The notes under the pieces: model-generated
What the model saw: the letters and a program-made list of their open reading frames with translations, nothing else
Told to the model about the DNA's origin: nothing
Databases searched by the model: none
DNA from: Prauserella alba
GTDB taxonomy: Bacteria > Actinomycetota > Actinomycetes > Mycobacteriales > Pseudonocardiaceae
DNA length: 64,000 nucleotides
Reading direction: 5' to 3'
NCBI RefSeq assembly: GCF_024171735.1
Contig: NZ_JAMTCH010000004.1
Location: 806,001 to 870,000, forward strand
Made by a program: the position numbers and the translations under genes
In this document: one piece after another, positions 37,500 to 47,174 of the stretch
Layout of the letters: the number at the start of each line of letters is the position of its first letter
Numbering within the stretch: position 1 is the first letter of the stretch

Positions 37500-39173
37500 T
37501 CACTGCGAACGCGGCACGATCTGCGTCACCGGACCGTCGGCGGAGGAACCGATCCGTGAGAGCCAGCCGCCGATCTCCCGCTCCACGGCGGCGAGCGTCG
37601 GCCGGTTCCGCGGCTGCGGGTCCAGCGACGCGCGCAGCAGCCGGGCATGGACGCTCTGCCGGGGCAGGTGGCTCGCCGGTTCGGCGCGGGCGGCGGCCAT
37701 CAGCGCGGCCATCGGCGTTTCGCGCGTGCCCCGGGGCGGATGCCCGCACAGCGCGAAGCTGACGGTCGCGGCCAGCTGCCAGGCGTCCGAGGCCGGGGTG
37801 GCGGTCGAACCCTCCGCGATCTCCGGTGCCGTGTAGTCCGGGGTGCCGATCATCATGCCGGTGGCCGTCAGCTTGGCGTCGTCCTTGCTGCGGGCGATCC
37901 CGAAGTCGATCAGGTGCGGCATGCCCTGCGGGTCGAGGATGACGTTCGACGGCTTCATGTCACGGTGCAGCACGTCCTTCTCGTGTGCTGCGGAAAGCGC
38001 ACCCGCGAGCGTGGCCCACAACCTGCCGGCCGACATGTCGTCGAGCGCGCCGCCGTTGTCGACGGTGTCGGCCAGCGACCGGCCCTCGAGGTACTCCATG
38101 ACGAGCGCCATGCCGTCGTGTTCCTCGACGAGGTCGTAGACGCGCACACAGTTCGGGTGCGACAGCATGGCCAGCGCGCGGGCCTCGCGCCGCATGCGTT
38201 CCTCGGTCTCCTGGTCGGTGACGTGGGCGATCTTCAGCGCGACGGTGCGGCCGAGCTGCGTGTCACGGGCCTGCCACACGGTGCCGAATCCGCCCTGGCC
38301 GAGTCGGCGGATGCGCTCGAACCGGCCGTCCGAACCGGTCGACGCGGCGGGCGCGACGGCGGCGGCTGCGACGGGCGGCGGCGACGGCGCGACGGCCGTG
38401 GGCGCGTACTGGCGCTGCGGTTCCGGTTCGGGCTGCCTGGGCGGCTCGGGACGCGGAGCCGGCCGCGGTTCGGGCGGAGCGTCGGACCGCTGGATGGTCG
38501 ACCAGCTGGGAGCGCCGACGATCGCCACCGGGATGATCCCGAGGATCACGGCGGGCAGGAAGCCCAGCCACAGGTGGACGGCCGTGTTGGCCTCGACGCC
38601 CGCCGACAGCAGGACGAACGCGACGTACGAGCCCCAGATGAACCGGCCGGGCCACTTCGGACCGCGGCGCAGCGCCACCCGGCCAAGCAGCATGACCGCC
38701 AGCAACGTGAGGATCGGCAACCCGACGAGACCGCCCAGGTAGTAGCCGTAAGCCAGGGAGTCGCCCGAGGGGTAGAACAGCGTCTCGTAGACGTTCTGGC
38801 CGCCCCCGAGGTATTCGGTCTGCGGGCCGACGAAGCAGTACTCCTTGGCCATGTTGGCGATGTCGGTCTGGGTGAGCCCACCGGTGCCACCGGCGAAGAC
38901 GTCGCGGAAGATGCCCGAGATGCCCGTCGCGAGCAGCCACGGCATCACCAGCACCGTCACCACCGCGATCGCACCGATCGCGATCAACGGTGCGCCGGTG
39001 TAGCGGTTGCCCGTGAACTTGCGGACGATCGCGATGACCAGCGCGCCGAACACGGGCCACAGGCCCATGAGCAGGCCGGCCATGCTGGTGGCCCACACCC
39101 AGTCGCCGGGGCAGAACCCGGGCTGGAAGATCCGGTACGCCAGCGACAACAACGAGCCAGCGATCGATTCCAC
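37500..39173 (-). CDS. Serine/threonine protein kinase with N-terminal membrane domain
   Basis: The product has 557 residues with reversed layout: about five membrane segments in residues 1-230 (including MAGLLMGLWPVFGALVIAIV and LGFLPAVILGIIPVAIVGA), then a Pro/Glu/Arg-rich linker to about 285, then a C-terminal kinase domain. The kinase shows RLGQGGFGTVWQARD, VALKIAH (ATP-binding Lys), LHRDMKPSNVIL and LIDFGIARS, so it should be active. The extracytoplasmic loop between segments two and three is Gly-rich (VFAGGTGGLTQTD and YLGGGQNVYETLF). GTG at 39173 has GAAGGAG six bases upstream. The gene diverges from prpE. The ligand is unknown. Confidence 0.88.
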   Translation of the reverse strand: MESIAGSLLSLAYRIFQPGFCPGDWVWATSMAGLLMGLWPVFGALVIAIVRKFTGNRYTGAPLIAIGAIAVVTVLVMPWLLATGISGIFRDVFAGGTGGLTQTDIANMAKEYCFVGPQTEYLGGGQNVYETLFYPSGDSLAYGYYLGGLVGLPILTLLAVMLLGRVALRRGPKWPGRFIWGSYVAFVLLSAGVEANTAVHLWLGFLPAVILGIIPVAIVGAPSWSTIQRSDAPPEPRPAPRPEPPRQPEPEPQRQYAPTAVAPSPPPVAAAAVAPAASTGSDGRFERIRRLGQGGFGTVWQARDTQLGRTVALKIAHVTDQETEERMRREARALAMLSHPNCVRVYDLVEEHDGMALVMEYLEGRSLADTVDNGGALDDMSAGRLWATLAGALSAAHEKDVLHRDMKPSNVILDPQGMPHLIDFGIARSKDDAKLTATGMMIGTPDYTAPEIAEGSTATPASDAWQLAATVSFALCGHPPRGTRETPMAALMAAARAEPASHLPRQSVHARLLRASLDPQPRNRPTLAAVEREIGGWLSRIGSSADGPVTQIVPRSQ

Positions 39174-39361
39174 CTCTCGCTCCTTCGTGCGTGTCGCTGA
39201 TGACGCCGGCGGCCCTGTGCCGTGGGCCGTGCACACAGTATGTCGGCCACCGTAGGACCGGACGCATCCGCCTCGCCGGCGCGCGCTCTGGTGCAGCGCA
39301 CGTGCAACGTCCTACGGTCGACACTCACCGGACTCAGCGCAGAGTACGAAGGAGAGCCGCG

Positions 39362-41242
39362 ATGGGCGCGTACGCCGACACCTACGAGCGCAGCATCACC
39401 GACCCGGAGGGTTTCTGGCTGGCCGCCGCCCGCGGGGTGAGCTGGACGAAGGCGCCGACGAAGGCCCTCGACGACGCGCGCGCCCCGCTGTACCGGTGGT
39501 TCCCGGACGGCGAACTCAACACCGCCTACAACGCACTCGACAGGCACGTCGAGTCCGGCCACGGCGACCGCAACGCCCTGTTCTGGGACTCGCCCGTCAC
39601 GTCGTCGCAGCGCACCTACACCTACGCCGAACTGCGCGACGAGGTGGCACGGTTCGCGGGCGGCCTGGCCTCACTCGGGGTCGGCAAGGGCGACCGGGTG
39701 ATCATCTACATGCCGATGGTGCCCGAGGCCGTCATCGCGATGCTCGCCTGCGCGCGGCTCGGCGCGGTGCACTCGGTGGTGTTCGGCGGATTCGCCCCGA
39801 AGGAGCTGGCCGCGCGAGTGGAGGACGCGAAGCCGAAGGCCATCGTCGCGGCCTCCTGCGGTATCGAGCCGGGCCGGGTCGTCGAGTACAAGCCGATCGT
39901 CGAGGACGCGCTGGCCGCCACGGCCCACCAGCCGGACCACGTGGTCGTGCTGCAGCGTGAGGCGAGCCGGTGCGCGATGACCGGCCGCGACGTCGACTGG
40001 ACGGATCTGATGTCCGGCGCGACGCCTGCCGACCCGGTACCGGTCGCCGCGACCGATCCGCTGTACGTGCTCTACACGTCCGGTACGACGGGCAAACCGA
40101 AGGGCGTCGTACGGGACAACGGCGGCCACGCCGTGGCGCTGGCCTGGTCGATGGGCGCGGTCTACGACATCCACCCCGGCGACGTGTGGTGGACGGCCTC
40201 CGACGTCGGCTGGGTCGTCGGCCACTCGTACATCGTGTACGCGCCGCTGCTCATCGGTGCCACGACGGTGCTGTACGAGGGCAAGCCGGTGGGTACGCCC
40301 GACGCGGGCGCGTTCTGGCGCGTCATCTCCGAACACGGGGTGAAGGCCCTGTTCACGGCGCCGACGGCACTGCGGGCGGTCAAACGCGTCGACCCGGACG
40401 CGGCCGAACTGGGCAATTACGACCTCGGCGGCTTCACGACGCTGTTCATGGCGGGTGAACGCCTCGACCCGGAGACGTACCACTGGGCGCACGACCATCT
40501 CGGCGTGCCGGTGGTCGACCACTGGTGGCAGACGGAGACGGGCTGGCCGATCGCGGCCAACCTGCGCGGTCTAGAACCGATGCCGGTCAAGCCAGGGTCG
40601 GCGACCATGCCGGTGCCAGGCTGGCACGTGCAGATCCTCGATCAGGACGGGGTGGCGCTGCCCGCGGGAACGGAGGGCGCGATCGCGATCCGGCTGCCGC
40701 TTCCTCCCGGCGCGTTGCCGACGTTGTGGGGCGACGACGAACGCTTCAAGGAGGCCTACCTCTCCCGTTACGAGGGGTACTACCTCACCGGCGACTCCGG
40801 ATACCTCGACGCCGACGGCTATCTGTTCGTCATGGGGCGCACCGACGACGTCATCAACGTCGCGGGTCACCGGTTGTCGACCGGGTCGATGGAGGCCGTG
40901 CTGGCCGCCCACCCCGCGGTCGCCGAGTGCGCCGTGATCGGCGTGGCCGATCAGCTCAAGGGACAGTTGCCGCGCGGGTTCGTCGTACTCAAGGCGGGTG
41001 TGGACATCACGGAGGAACGGCTGCGGGAGGAGCTCGTGGGGGCGGTGCGCTCGGAGATCGGCCCGGTGGCCGCGTTCCGTGAGGTGTCGGTCGTGCAGGC
41101 GCTGCCGAAGACCCGCTCGGGCAAGATCCTGCGCAAGACCATGCGCGGCATCGCCGACGGCCGGGACGAGCCGGTGCCGTCGACGATCGAGGACCCGGAT
41201 GTCCTCACGGCGCTGAAACCCGTACTGCGCGCCGACGGCTGA
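39362..41242 (+). CDS. prpE: Propionyl-CoA synthetase (PrpE-type acyl-CoA synthetase)
   Basis: The product has 626 residues and activates a short-chain acid with ATP and CoA. The AMP-binding loop is YTSGTTGKPKGVVRD near 235. FTAPTALRAVKRVDP, WWQTETGWPI and TDDVINVAGHRLSTG follow. The C-terminal PKTRSGKILRKTMR contains the Lys usually regulated by acetylation. The length and the ACAS_N region (YERSITDPEGFWLAAARGVSW) favour propionyl-CoA or acetyl-CoA synthetase; PrpE is the better match. ATG at 39362 is preceded by AAGGAG. Confidence 0.88.
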   Translation: MGAYADTYERSITDPEGFWLAAARGVSWTKAPTKALDDARAPLYRWFPDGELNTAYNALDRHVESGHGDRNALFWDSPVTSSQRTYTYAELRDEVARFAGGLASLGVGKGDRVIIYMPMVPEAVIAMLACARLGAVHSVVFGGFAPKELAARVEDAKPKAIVAASCGIEPGRVVEYKPIVEDALAATAHQPDHVVVLQREASRCAMTGRDVDWTDLMSGATPADPVPVAATDPLYVLYTSGTTGKPKGVVRDNGGHAVALAWSMGAVYDIHPGDVWWTASDVGWVVGHSYIVYAPLLIGATTVLYEGKPVGTPDAGAFWRVISEHGVKALFTAPTALRAVKRVDPDAAELGNYDLGGFTTLFMAGERLDPETYHWAHDHLGVPVVDHWWQTETGWPIAANLRGLEPMPVKPGSATMPVPGWHVQILDQDGVALPAGTEGAIAIRLPLPPGALPTLWGDDERFKEAYLSRYEGYYLTGDSGYLDADGYLFVMGRTDDVINVAGHRLSTGSMEAVLAAHPAVAECAVIGVADQLKGQLPRGFVVLKAGVDITEERLREELVGAVRSEIGPVAAFREVSVVQALPKTRSGKILRKTMRGIADGRDEPVPSTIEDPDVLTALKPVLRADG

Positions 41243-41410
41243 CGACGGTCCGCCGGGTTTCTCACCCTCGTGCCCGCGGCATAGGCTCCGAAACGGCCGA
41301 ACCGGTCACAGGCCGGTAACGTGTAGGCCATTCGTGGCGACACTCCACCGGCAGCGGCAACGCCGCCCGACCCGCGAGCGAAGCCGAACCGAACAGGGTG
41401 TGAGCGAAAG

Positions 41411-42223
41411 ATGTCCTACCAGCGTTTCGTGGCGCTCGGCGACAGCCTGACCGAAGGCCTCGACGACCCGTACCCGGGCAGGCCCGTCTACCGCGGCTGG
41501 GCCGATCTCGTCGCAGAACGCCTCGCCTGCGACGAACCCGGATTGCACTACGCCAATCTGGGAGTTCGGGGGAAACGCCTCGACCAGATCGTCGTCGAGC
41601 AGCTGCCCGCGGCGGCCGATCTCGAACCCGACCTGGTCGCGCTGTGCGGCGGGGCCAACGACCTCATGGCGACCCGCGGCTATGACCGTGAGGTCGTGGC
41701 GAGTCGCGTGCGCGCCGCGCTGCGGCTGCTCACCGACATCGCTCCCGAGGTGGTGGTGTTCACGCTTTCCGACGTGTCCGGGCGGCTGCCGCTGGTCCGG
41801 TGGATGCGCTCGCGCATCGAGGCGTTCAACGACGCGGTGCGGTCCGCGGCCGACGCCCACGGCGCCCGCGTGGTCGACCTGTGGCCGGACGAGTCCGTCC
41901 ATGACCTGCGCTACTTCGGGCGTGACCGGCTGCATCTGAGTGAGCACGGCCACCGGCGGGTAGCGGGGCACGTGCTCGACACACTCGGCGTGCAGTACGA
42001 CGCGAGCTGGCTCGCCCCGCTGCCCGGTGCGCCCGACTCGCCGGGCCCGCTCTCCCACGCGCGGTGGTTCTGGGGCTCGGTGCTGCCGACGGCGCGCACC
42101 CGGGTGATGAACCATCTCACCGGTCGTTGCTCGGGCGACGGCTTCACTCCGAAACAGCCGCAACTGCGGCCCGTGCTCGACGACCTACTGTCCGTCGATC
42201 ACGACACACCACGGCCGGCCTGA
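41411..42223 (+). CDS. SGNH/GDSL-family hydrolase
   Basis: The product has 270 residues. The catalytic Ser lies in VALGDSLTEG at residue 12, the block III Asn in CGGANDLM, and the catalytic Asp-x2-His in DRLHLSEHGH near 175. There is no signal peptide, so it acts as a cytosolic esterase or lipase. The C-terminal 90 residues (WFWGSVLPTARTRVMNHLTG) continue beyond the usual core. ATG at 41411 has GAAAG close upstream. The substrate is unknown. It stands between prpE and trpS on the same strand. Confidence 0.88.
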   Translation: MSYQRFVALGDSLTEGLDDPYPGRPVYRGWADLVAERLACDEPGLHYANLGVRGKRLDQIVVEQLPAAADLEPDLVALCGGANDLMATRGYDREVVASRVRAALRLLTDIAPEVVVFTLSDVSGRLPLVRWMRSRIEAFNDAVRSAADAHGARVVDLWPDESVHDLRYFGRDRLHLSEHGHRRVAGHVLDTLGVQYDASWLAPLPGAPDSPGPLSHARWFWGSVLPTARTRVMNHLTGRCSGDGFTPKQPQLRPVLDDLLSVDHDTPRPA

Positions 42224-42294
42224 CGGTCCCGCGCCCCGCCACGAGTTGCCGCCTTCCGGCAATCGCGTGAGCGGCGGCCAGTACGATGACCCCC

Positions 42295-43341
42295 ATGTCA
42301 CAGGCCGTAACCAGCGGAGCGAAAGTCTCCTTGACCGGCATCAAGCCGACCGGTGAGCCGCACCTCGGCAATCTCGTCGGCGCGATCCGGCCCGCGCTGA
42401 CACTCACCGAGGAGTACGACTCGGTCTACTTCATCGCGGACTACCACGCGCTCACCAGCGTGCGCGACCCGCAGGAACTCCGGCAGTACACCCGCTCGGT
42501 CGCCGCGACGTGGCTCGCTGCAGGCCTGGATCCGAAGCGCACGACGTTCTACGTGCAGTCGGACGTGCCCGAGATCTTCGAGCTCAACTGGATGCTGTCG
42601 TGCATGACGGCCAAGGGCCTGATGAACCGCGCCCACGCCTACAAGGCGGCCCGGGACAAGAACGTCGAGGCGGGTGAGGACCCGGACGCCGGCGTCAACA
42701 TGGGTCTGTACAACTACCCGATCCTCATGGCCGTCGACATCCTGATCATGGAGTCGGACGTCGTACCGGTCGGCAGGGACCAGCTGCAGCACGTCGAGTA
42801 CGCGGCCGACATCGCGGGCAGCTTCAACCACGTGTACGGCAAGAACTACACGTTCAAGGTGCCGGAGGCGATCGTTCCGGACGAGAGCCGCGGGCAGGCG
42901 CTGCCCGGTCTCGACGGCCGCAAGATGAGCAAGTCGTACGACAACACGATCCCGCTCTTCCTGCCCGAGAAGAAGCTCCTCAAGCTCGTGCGCCGCATCC
43001 CCACCGACAGCACGCCGGTGGAGGACACGAAGAACCCGGACACCTCCGCGCCGTTCCAGATCCTCGAACAGTTCGCGTCGGACGACCACGCGAGCGTCGT
43101 CGCGGACACCCGCAAGCGGCTCGAAGCGGGCGGCATGGGCTGGGGCGAGCTCAAGAACGTCCTGTTCGAGGTGCTCAACGCCGAACTCGCCCCGCTGCGC
43201 GAACGCTACGAGGCGCTGATGGAGCCCGGGAGCGAACTCGACACGGTGCTCGCGGAAGGTGCGCAGAAGGCGCGGGACCGCGCGGGCCGCGTGTTGTCGC
43301 AGGCGCGCGAGGCGATCGGGCTGACGGGCGTGGCGCGCTGA
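42295..43341 (+). CDS. trpS: Tryptophanyl-tRNA synthetase
   Basis: The product has 348 residues and is a class I enzyme. The HIGH equivalent lies in GIKPTGEPHLGNLVGAIRP, the KMSKS loop is GRKMSKSYDN, and MAVDILIMESDVVPVG and DQLQHVEYAADIA form the Trp site. A possible -10 box TACGAT (42282-42287) would place transcription start at about 42294, so ATG at 42295 may be leaderless; an ATG at 42286 overlaps that box and is less likely. The stop shares one base with the start of the first kinase gene, so trpS and the two kinases form one unit. Confidence 0.94.
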   Translation: MSQAVTSGAKVSLTGIKPTGEPHLGNLVGAIRPALTLTEEYDSVYFIADYHALTSVRDPQELRQYTRSVAATWLAAGLDPKRTTFYVQSDVPEIFELNWMLSCMTAKGLMNRAHAYKAARDKNVEAGEDPDAGVNMGLYNYPILMAVDILIMESDVVPVGRDQLQHVEYAADIAGSFNHVYGKNYTFKVPEAIVPDESRGQALPGLDGRKMSKSYDNTIPLFLPEKKLLKLVRRIPTDSTPVEDTKNPDTSAPFQILEQFASDDHASVVADTRKRLEAGGMGWGELKNVLFEVLNAELAPLRERYEALMEPGSELDTVLAEGAQKARDRAGRVLSQAREAIGLTGVAR

Positions 43342-45215
43342 TGAAGGTTCTGGGGGAAGGCGACCGGGAGTACGCGGGGCGGTACCGCCTGCTGGCGATG
43401 CTCGGCGAAGGCGGCATGGGCCGGGTGTACCTGGCCATGGCGCCCGACGGCAGGCCTGCGGCGCTCAAACGCATCCACCCCGCGTTCTCGCACGACCAGG
43501 GGTTCCGGGAGCGCTTCCGCCGCGAGGTCGCCACGTCCAGGCAGGTCTCGGGCGCTTTCACCGCCGCCGTCATGGATGCCGACACCGAAGCGGAGCAGCA
43601 GTGGCTGGCTTCGGTGTACGTGGCCGGGCCGTCGCTGCAGGACGCGATCGACACCGCCGGTCCGCTACCGCCGACGGCGGTGCGGCACCTCGCCGCGGGG
43701 TTGGTGTCGGCGCTGGCCGACATCCACCGCGCCGGTCTCGTCCACCGTGACCTCAAGCCGAGCAACGTGCTGCTGGCCTCCGACGGCCCCAGGGTGATCG
43801 ACTTCGGCATCGCCCGAGCCGTCGAAGGCAGCTCCGAGCTCACGAGCACCGGCTCGGTCGTCGGTTCCGCCGGCTTCACCTCGCCGGAACAGGCCGAGGG
43901 CCGCAGCCTGACCACGGCCAGCGACATCTTCTCGCTGGGCACGCTGCTGGTCATGGCTGCGACGGGGAAGAGCCCGTACGCGGGCAACACCACGCCGCAG
44001 ACCCTCTACAACGTCGTCCACGGTGAGCCCGACCTGAGCAAGGTGCCGCCGGAGCTGATGGCGATCATCGGCCCGTGCCTGGCACGCGACCCCGCCCAGC
44101 GGCCCACCCCGGATCAACTGCGCGGGCTGATCGGCAGCCTGCCCCCCACCAACAACCCGTGGCCGGAGCGGGTCCAGCAGGAGATCCGGCGCTGCGAGGA
44201 CGACGTCGACGCCGTGCTCGCCGGGTCGGACCTGCGGAAGTCACGCAGCGGCCTGGTGGTCGCGCTCGCCGCGCTGATCATGGTCGCGGCACTCGGCGTG
44301 ACCGCGCTCATCGGCGTCACGCGCCCCGAAGCGGGCACCGCCACGACCGTGGCAGCGCAGGCGCCCGACCCGATCCCCACGACCGAGGCGGCCACCGGAC
44401 CGCTGGCTCCCACGTCGCTGCGCAAACTCGACCCGTGCAAGCTCGTCTCCGGCCTGAAGACCGCCGGCAGCACGGAATTCGACGAGTGCCGGTTCGACGT
44501 GAGCGAGGACGTGTCGGCCACGCTGCAGCTCGGCGCGCGCGTGTCCAGTTCCAGCAGGGCTGCGGGCCAGACGGCGGGCCTGACCACGCTCGTCAGGGGC
44601 CCCGAGGACGGCGACTGCACCGTTGCGGGTGTGCTCCCGCAGATGCCGACTAACGGCATCGAACTCCGCGTCAGCCGGTACGGCGACGACAAGCCTGCCA
44701 AGGACTACAAGCCGTGCCAGCTGGGGCGGAAGTACCTCGGGGAAGCGGTGAAGGCCGCCCGCAAGGGCGGCGGAACGTGGGCCGAGCAGTACCGCACGCT
44801 GGCCGAGGTCGACCCGTGCCTGCTCATCAGCAGGCAGCAGGCCCAGGACGTGTTCGGGCAGACGCCGTCGGTCGAGTCGGACTACCTGCGCGAGTGCACC
44901 TACAGCGGCGGGGGTGAGGCGGCCGTTTCCATCGACATCACCGGCGATCCGGCGGAATCGTCGTCGGACGACGTGGAGAAGATCGAGGTCGGCGGCAAGG
45001 ACGTCTACCAGCGGCCGAGTTCGACCGGCTCCGCCTCGTGCACCGTCGAGTGGGCCGAGGCGCCCGTCACCGGCGAGGACTCCGACTACTACGCGCAGGT
45101 CGTCGAGGTCTCCTACCGCGGGCGGTACGACGACGAGGACACCACCGCCGAGCAGGCGTGCGACCGAGCCCGCAAACTCAGCGACGCGGTGATGGAAGGG
45201 CTACCGACGTCATGA
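43341..45215 (+). CDS. Membrane serine/threonine kinase with two four-cysteine sensor modules (paralogue 1)
   Basis: The product has 624 residues. The kinase domain spans about 14-275, with LGEGGMGRVYLA, ALKRIHP (Lys), LVHRDLKPSNVLL near 134 and VIDFGIARA near 154. One membrane segment lies at 303-325 (GLVVALAALIMVAALGVTAL). The outer region (345-624) holds two modules, each with four cysteines in the order DPC, (D/R)EC, (D/S)xxC and xxC, beginning LRKLDPCKLVS and LAEVDPCLLIS, resembling DUF3558. It should transmit an external signal by phosphorylation. The ATG overlaps the trpS stop and the stop overlaps the next kinase start. Confidence 0.88.
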   Translation: MKVLGEGDREYAGRYRLLAMLGEGGMGRVYLAMAPDGRPAALKRIHPAFSHDQGFRERFRREVATSRQVSGAFTAAVMDADTEAEQQWLASVYVAGPSLQDAIDTAGPLPPTAVRHLAAGLVSALADIHRAGLVHRDLKPSNVLLASDGPRVIDFGIARAVEGSSELTSTGSVVGSAGFTSPEQAEGRSLTTASDIFSLGTLLVMAATGKSPYAGNTTPQTLYNVVHGEPDLSKVPPELMAIIGPCLARDPAQRPTPDQLRGLIGSLPPTNNPWPERVQQEIRRCEDDVDAVLAGSDLRKSRSGLVVALAALIMVAALGVTALIGVTRPEAGTATTVAAQAPDPIPTTEAATGPLAPTSLRKLDPCKLVSGLKTAGSTEFDECRFDVSEDVSATLQLGARVSSSSRAAGQTAGLTTLVRGPEDGDCTVAGVLPQMPTNGIELRVSRYGDDKPAKDYKPCQLGRKYLGEAVKAARKGGGTWAEQYRTLAEVDPCLLISRQQAQDVFGQTPSVESDYLRECTYSGGGEAAVSIDITGDPAESSSDDVEKIEVGGKDVYQRPSSTGSASCTVEWAEAPVTGEDSDYYAQVVEVSYRGRYDDEDTTAEQACDRARKLSDAVMEGLPTS

Positions 45216-47080
45216 AGCCGCTGCAGCCCGACCAGTCCTATCCGATCGGCCACTACCGCCCGCTGGTGCTGCTCGGCGAGGGCGCCATGGGCCAGGTCTT
45301 CCTGTGCCTGAGCCAGGACGGCCGGGTCGCCGCTGTTAAGCGCATCCACCCCAGCTTCTCGAAGGACGACGGTTTCCGCGTCCGGTTCCGGCAGGAGGTC
45401 GAGGCCTCCCGCAGGGTGTCGGGTGCCTACACCGCCGCCGTCATGGACGCCGACCCCGAGGCCGAGGCGCCGTGGCTGGCTTCGGTGTACGTGGCGGGAC
45501 CGTCGCTGCGGGACGCGATCGACGCGAACGGGCCGCTGCCGGTTCCGTCGATGCGGCGGCTCATCGCCGGTCTGGCCACCGCACTGTCCGATGTGCACCG
45601 CGCCGGGCTGATCCACCGCGACCTCAAACCGGGCAACGTCCTGCTCACCTCCGACGGCCCGCGCGTGATCGACTTCGGTATCGCCCGTGCCGCCGAGGGC
45701 GCAGAGTTCACCAGTACCGGAACGGTCGTCGGCTCGCCCGCCTACATGTCTCCGGAACAGGCCGAGGGCAAGGACCTCACGCCTGCGAGCGACATGTTCT
45801 CGCTGGGCGCGCTGCTCGTGATGGCCGCGACCGGGCAGGGCCCGTTCACCGGCACGACCGCCGCGCAGACCCTCTACAACGTGGTGCACGAGCCGCCGCA
45901 GCTCGACGGGGTGCCGCCGGAGATCCTGCCGGTGATCGAGGCCTGCCTCGCCCACGAACCCGAGGCCCGGCCAACACCGGCGCAACTACTCGATCTCGTC
46001 GGGCCGATCGACCACGAGGGCCCCGTCTGGCCGGCGGAGATCCAGCAGCTGATCGACACGCAGGAGGCGGAGGTCCGGCACGTGCTGGCCCTGCCGCCAC
46101 CCGAACCGCCGCCACCTCCGCGCAAGCCGCGCTGGCCCAAGGTGACCGCGCTGATCGGCGCGGGCGCGGCCGTGGTGGCCCTGGCGGTCACGCAGGGCAT
46201 GGCCCCCGTCGCGGGCACGGTGATCGAACCCGAGCAGCGCGAGCCGGTGGCCCAGGCGCTCAGCGTCGACCGGCTGCGCGACGTCGACGCGTGTGCGCTG
46301 TTGAAGGACGAGACCTTCGGCGACACGACGCTGCAGCCGTCCAGCTATTCGATGTATCTGCACCGGTGCCGCTACGGTGAGGGCGGGTTCAGTTCCGGCC
46401 GGGTCAACCTCGAGATCGGCGCGACGATCGACCGTTCGCGGATGAGCGCCACCGGCGACCGGGTCGCCGGTCAGTCCGTGCTGCAGGAGGGCACGAGCTC
46501 CGGCTGCACCAGGGCGGTCGCGCTGCCGTCGTCGCCGCAGCAGGCGATCACGATCGACGTGTCCGAGGACTCCGGCCTGTGCGAATACCTGACCGAGGCA
46601 CTGGATGTGGCCGTCGACAAGCTGCGTACGGAACCGCCGAAGCAGGGTCTCCCGGAGAACAGCCTCGCGCGGACCGACATCTGCGCACTGGTGGACGACG
46701 ATGCGGCGAGGCGGGAGTTGGGCGTGGTCCAGTCGAAGACGGCCGACGACCTCAGCACGTGCCGGATCGACGCCATCAACGGAAACGGCAGCCTGCGCGC
46801 CGACCTCGCCTACTCCGAGACGTTCGGGCCGAACAACAGCTACCGCGACGTCGAAGAGGTCCAGCTCGACGGGGTCACCGGGTATCAGTCCAAGCGGTCG
46901 TCGAGTTGCGCCATCGAGTGGAAGCACCGCGACTTCGAAGGCGGCAAGACCGAGAAGGTCATGCCCACGATCGAAACCGTCGGCGTGACCTACACACCTC
47001 ACAACGACAACGCCAAGCCGTGCGAGAAAGCCAAGGGCATCGCGAACGCCGTACTGAAGAACCTGCCACCCGCAAGCTGA
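45212..47080 (+). CDS. Membrane serine/threonine kinase with two four-cysteine sensor modules (paralogue 2)
   Basis: The product has 622 residues and is clearly related to the preceding kinase along its length. Kinase motifs are LGEGAMGQVFLC, AAVKRIHP, LIHRDLKPGNVLL near 135 and VIDFGIARA. A Pro-rich juxtamembrane stretch (PPPEPPPPPRKP) precedes one membrane segment near 308-330. The outer half has two modules starting LRDVDACALLK and LARTDICALVD, again with four cysteines each (HRC, SGC and GLC; STC, SSC and KPC). ATG at 45212 forms an ATGA overlap with paralogue 1. Repeats begin ten bases after the stop. Confidence 0.88.
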   Translation: MKPLQPDQSYPIGHYRPLVLLGEGAMGQVFLCLSQDGRVAAVKRIHPSFSKDDGFRVRFRQEVEASRRVSGAYTAAVMDADPEAEAPWLASVYVAGPSLRDAIDANGPLPVPSMRRLIAGLATALSDVHRAGLIHRDLKPGNVLLTSDGPRVIDFGIARAAEGAEFTSTGTVVGSPAYMSPEQAEGKDLTPASDMFSLGALLVMAATGQGPFTGTTAAQTLYNVVHEPPQLDGVPPEILPVIEACLAHEPEARPTPAQLLDLVGPIDHEGPVWPAEIQQLIDTQEAEVRHVLALPPPEPPPPPRKPRWPKVTALIGAGAAVVALAVTQGMAPVAGTVIEPEQREPVAQALSVDRLRDVDACALLKDETFGDTTLQPSSYSMYLHRCRYGEGGFSSGRVNLEIGATIDRSRMSATGDRVAGQSVLQEGTSSGCTRAVALPSSPQQAITIDVSEDSGLCEYLTEALDVAVDKLRTEPPKQGLPENSLARTDICALVDDDAARRELGVVQSKTADDLSTCRIDAINGNGSLRADLAYSETFGPNNSYRDVEEVQLDGVTGYQSKRSSSCAIEWKHRDFEGGKTEKVMPTIETVGVTYTPHNDNAKPCEKAKGIANAVLKNLPPAS

Positions 47081-47090
47081 CCCCACCTGC

Positions 47091-47174
47091 CGTGTTGCGC
47101 TTCCCGGGGCGCGTGTTGCGCTTCCCGGGGCGCGTGTTGTCGATTCGGGAGCCCGTGTCGTCGTCACGGCGCCA
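47091..47174. repeat. 21-bp tandem repeat array A
   Basis: Two identical units (47091-47111 and 47112-47132) begin CGTGTTGCGCTTCCCGGGG. Variants follow at 47133-47153 (CGTGTTGTCGATTCGGGAG) and from 47154 (CGTGTCGTCGTC). The array starts ten bases after the second kinase gene. The same unit occurs at 48024 and, inverted, at 48683-48787. Confidence 0.85.
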
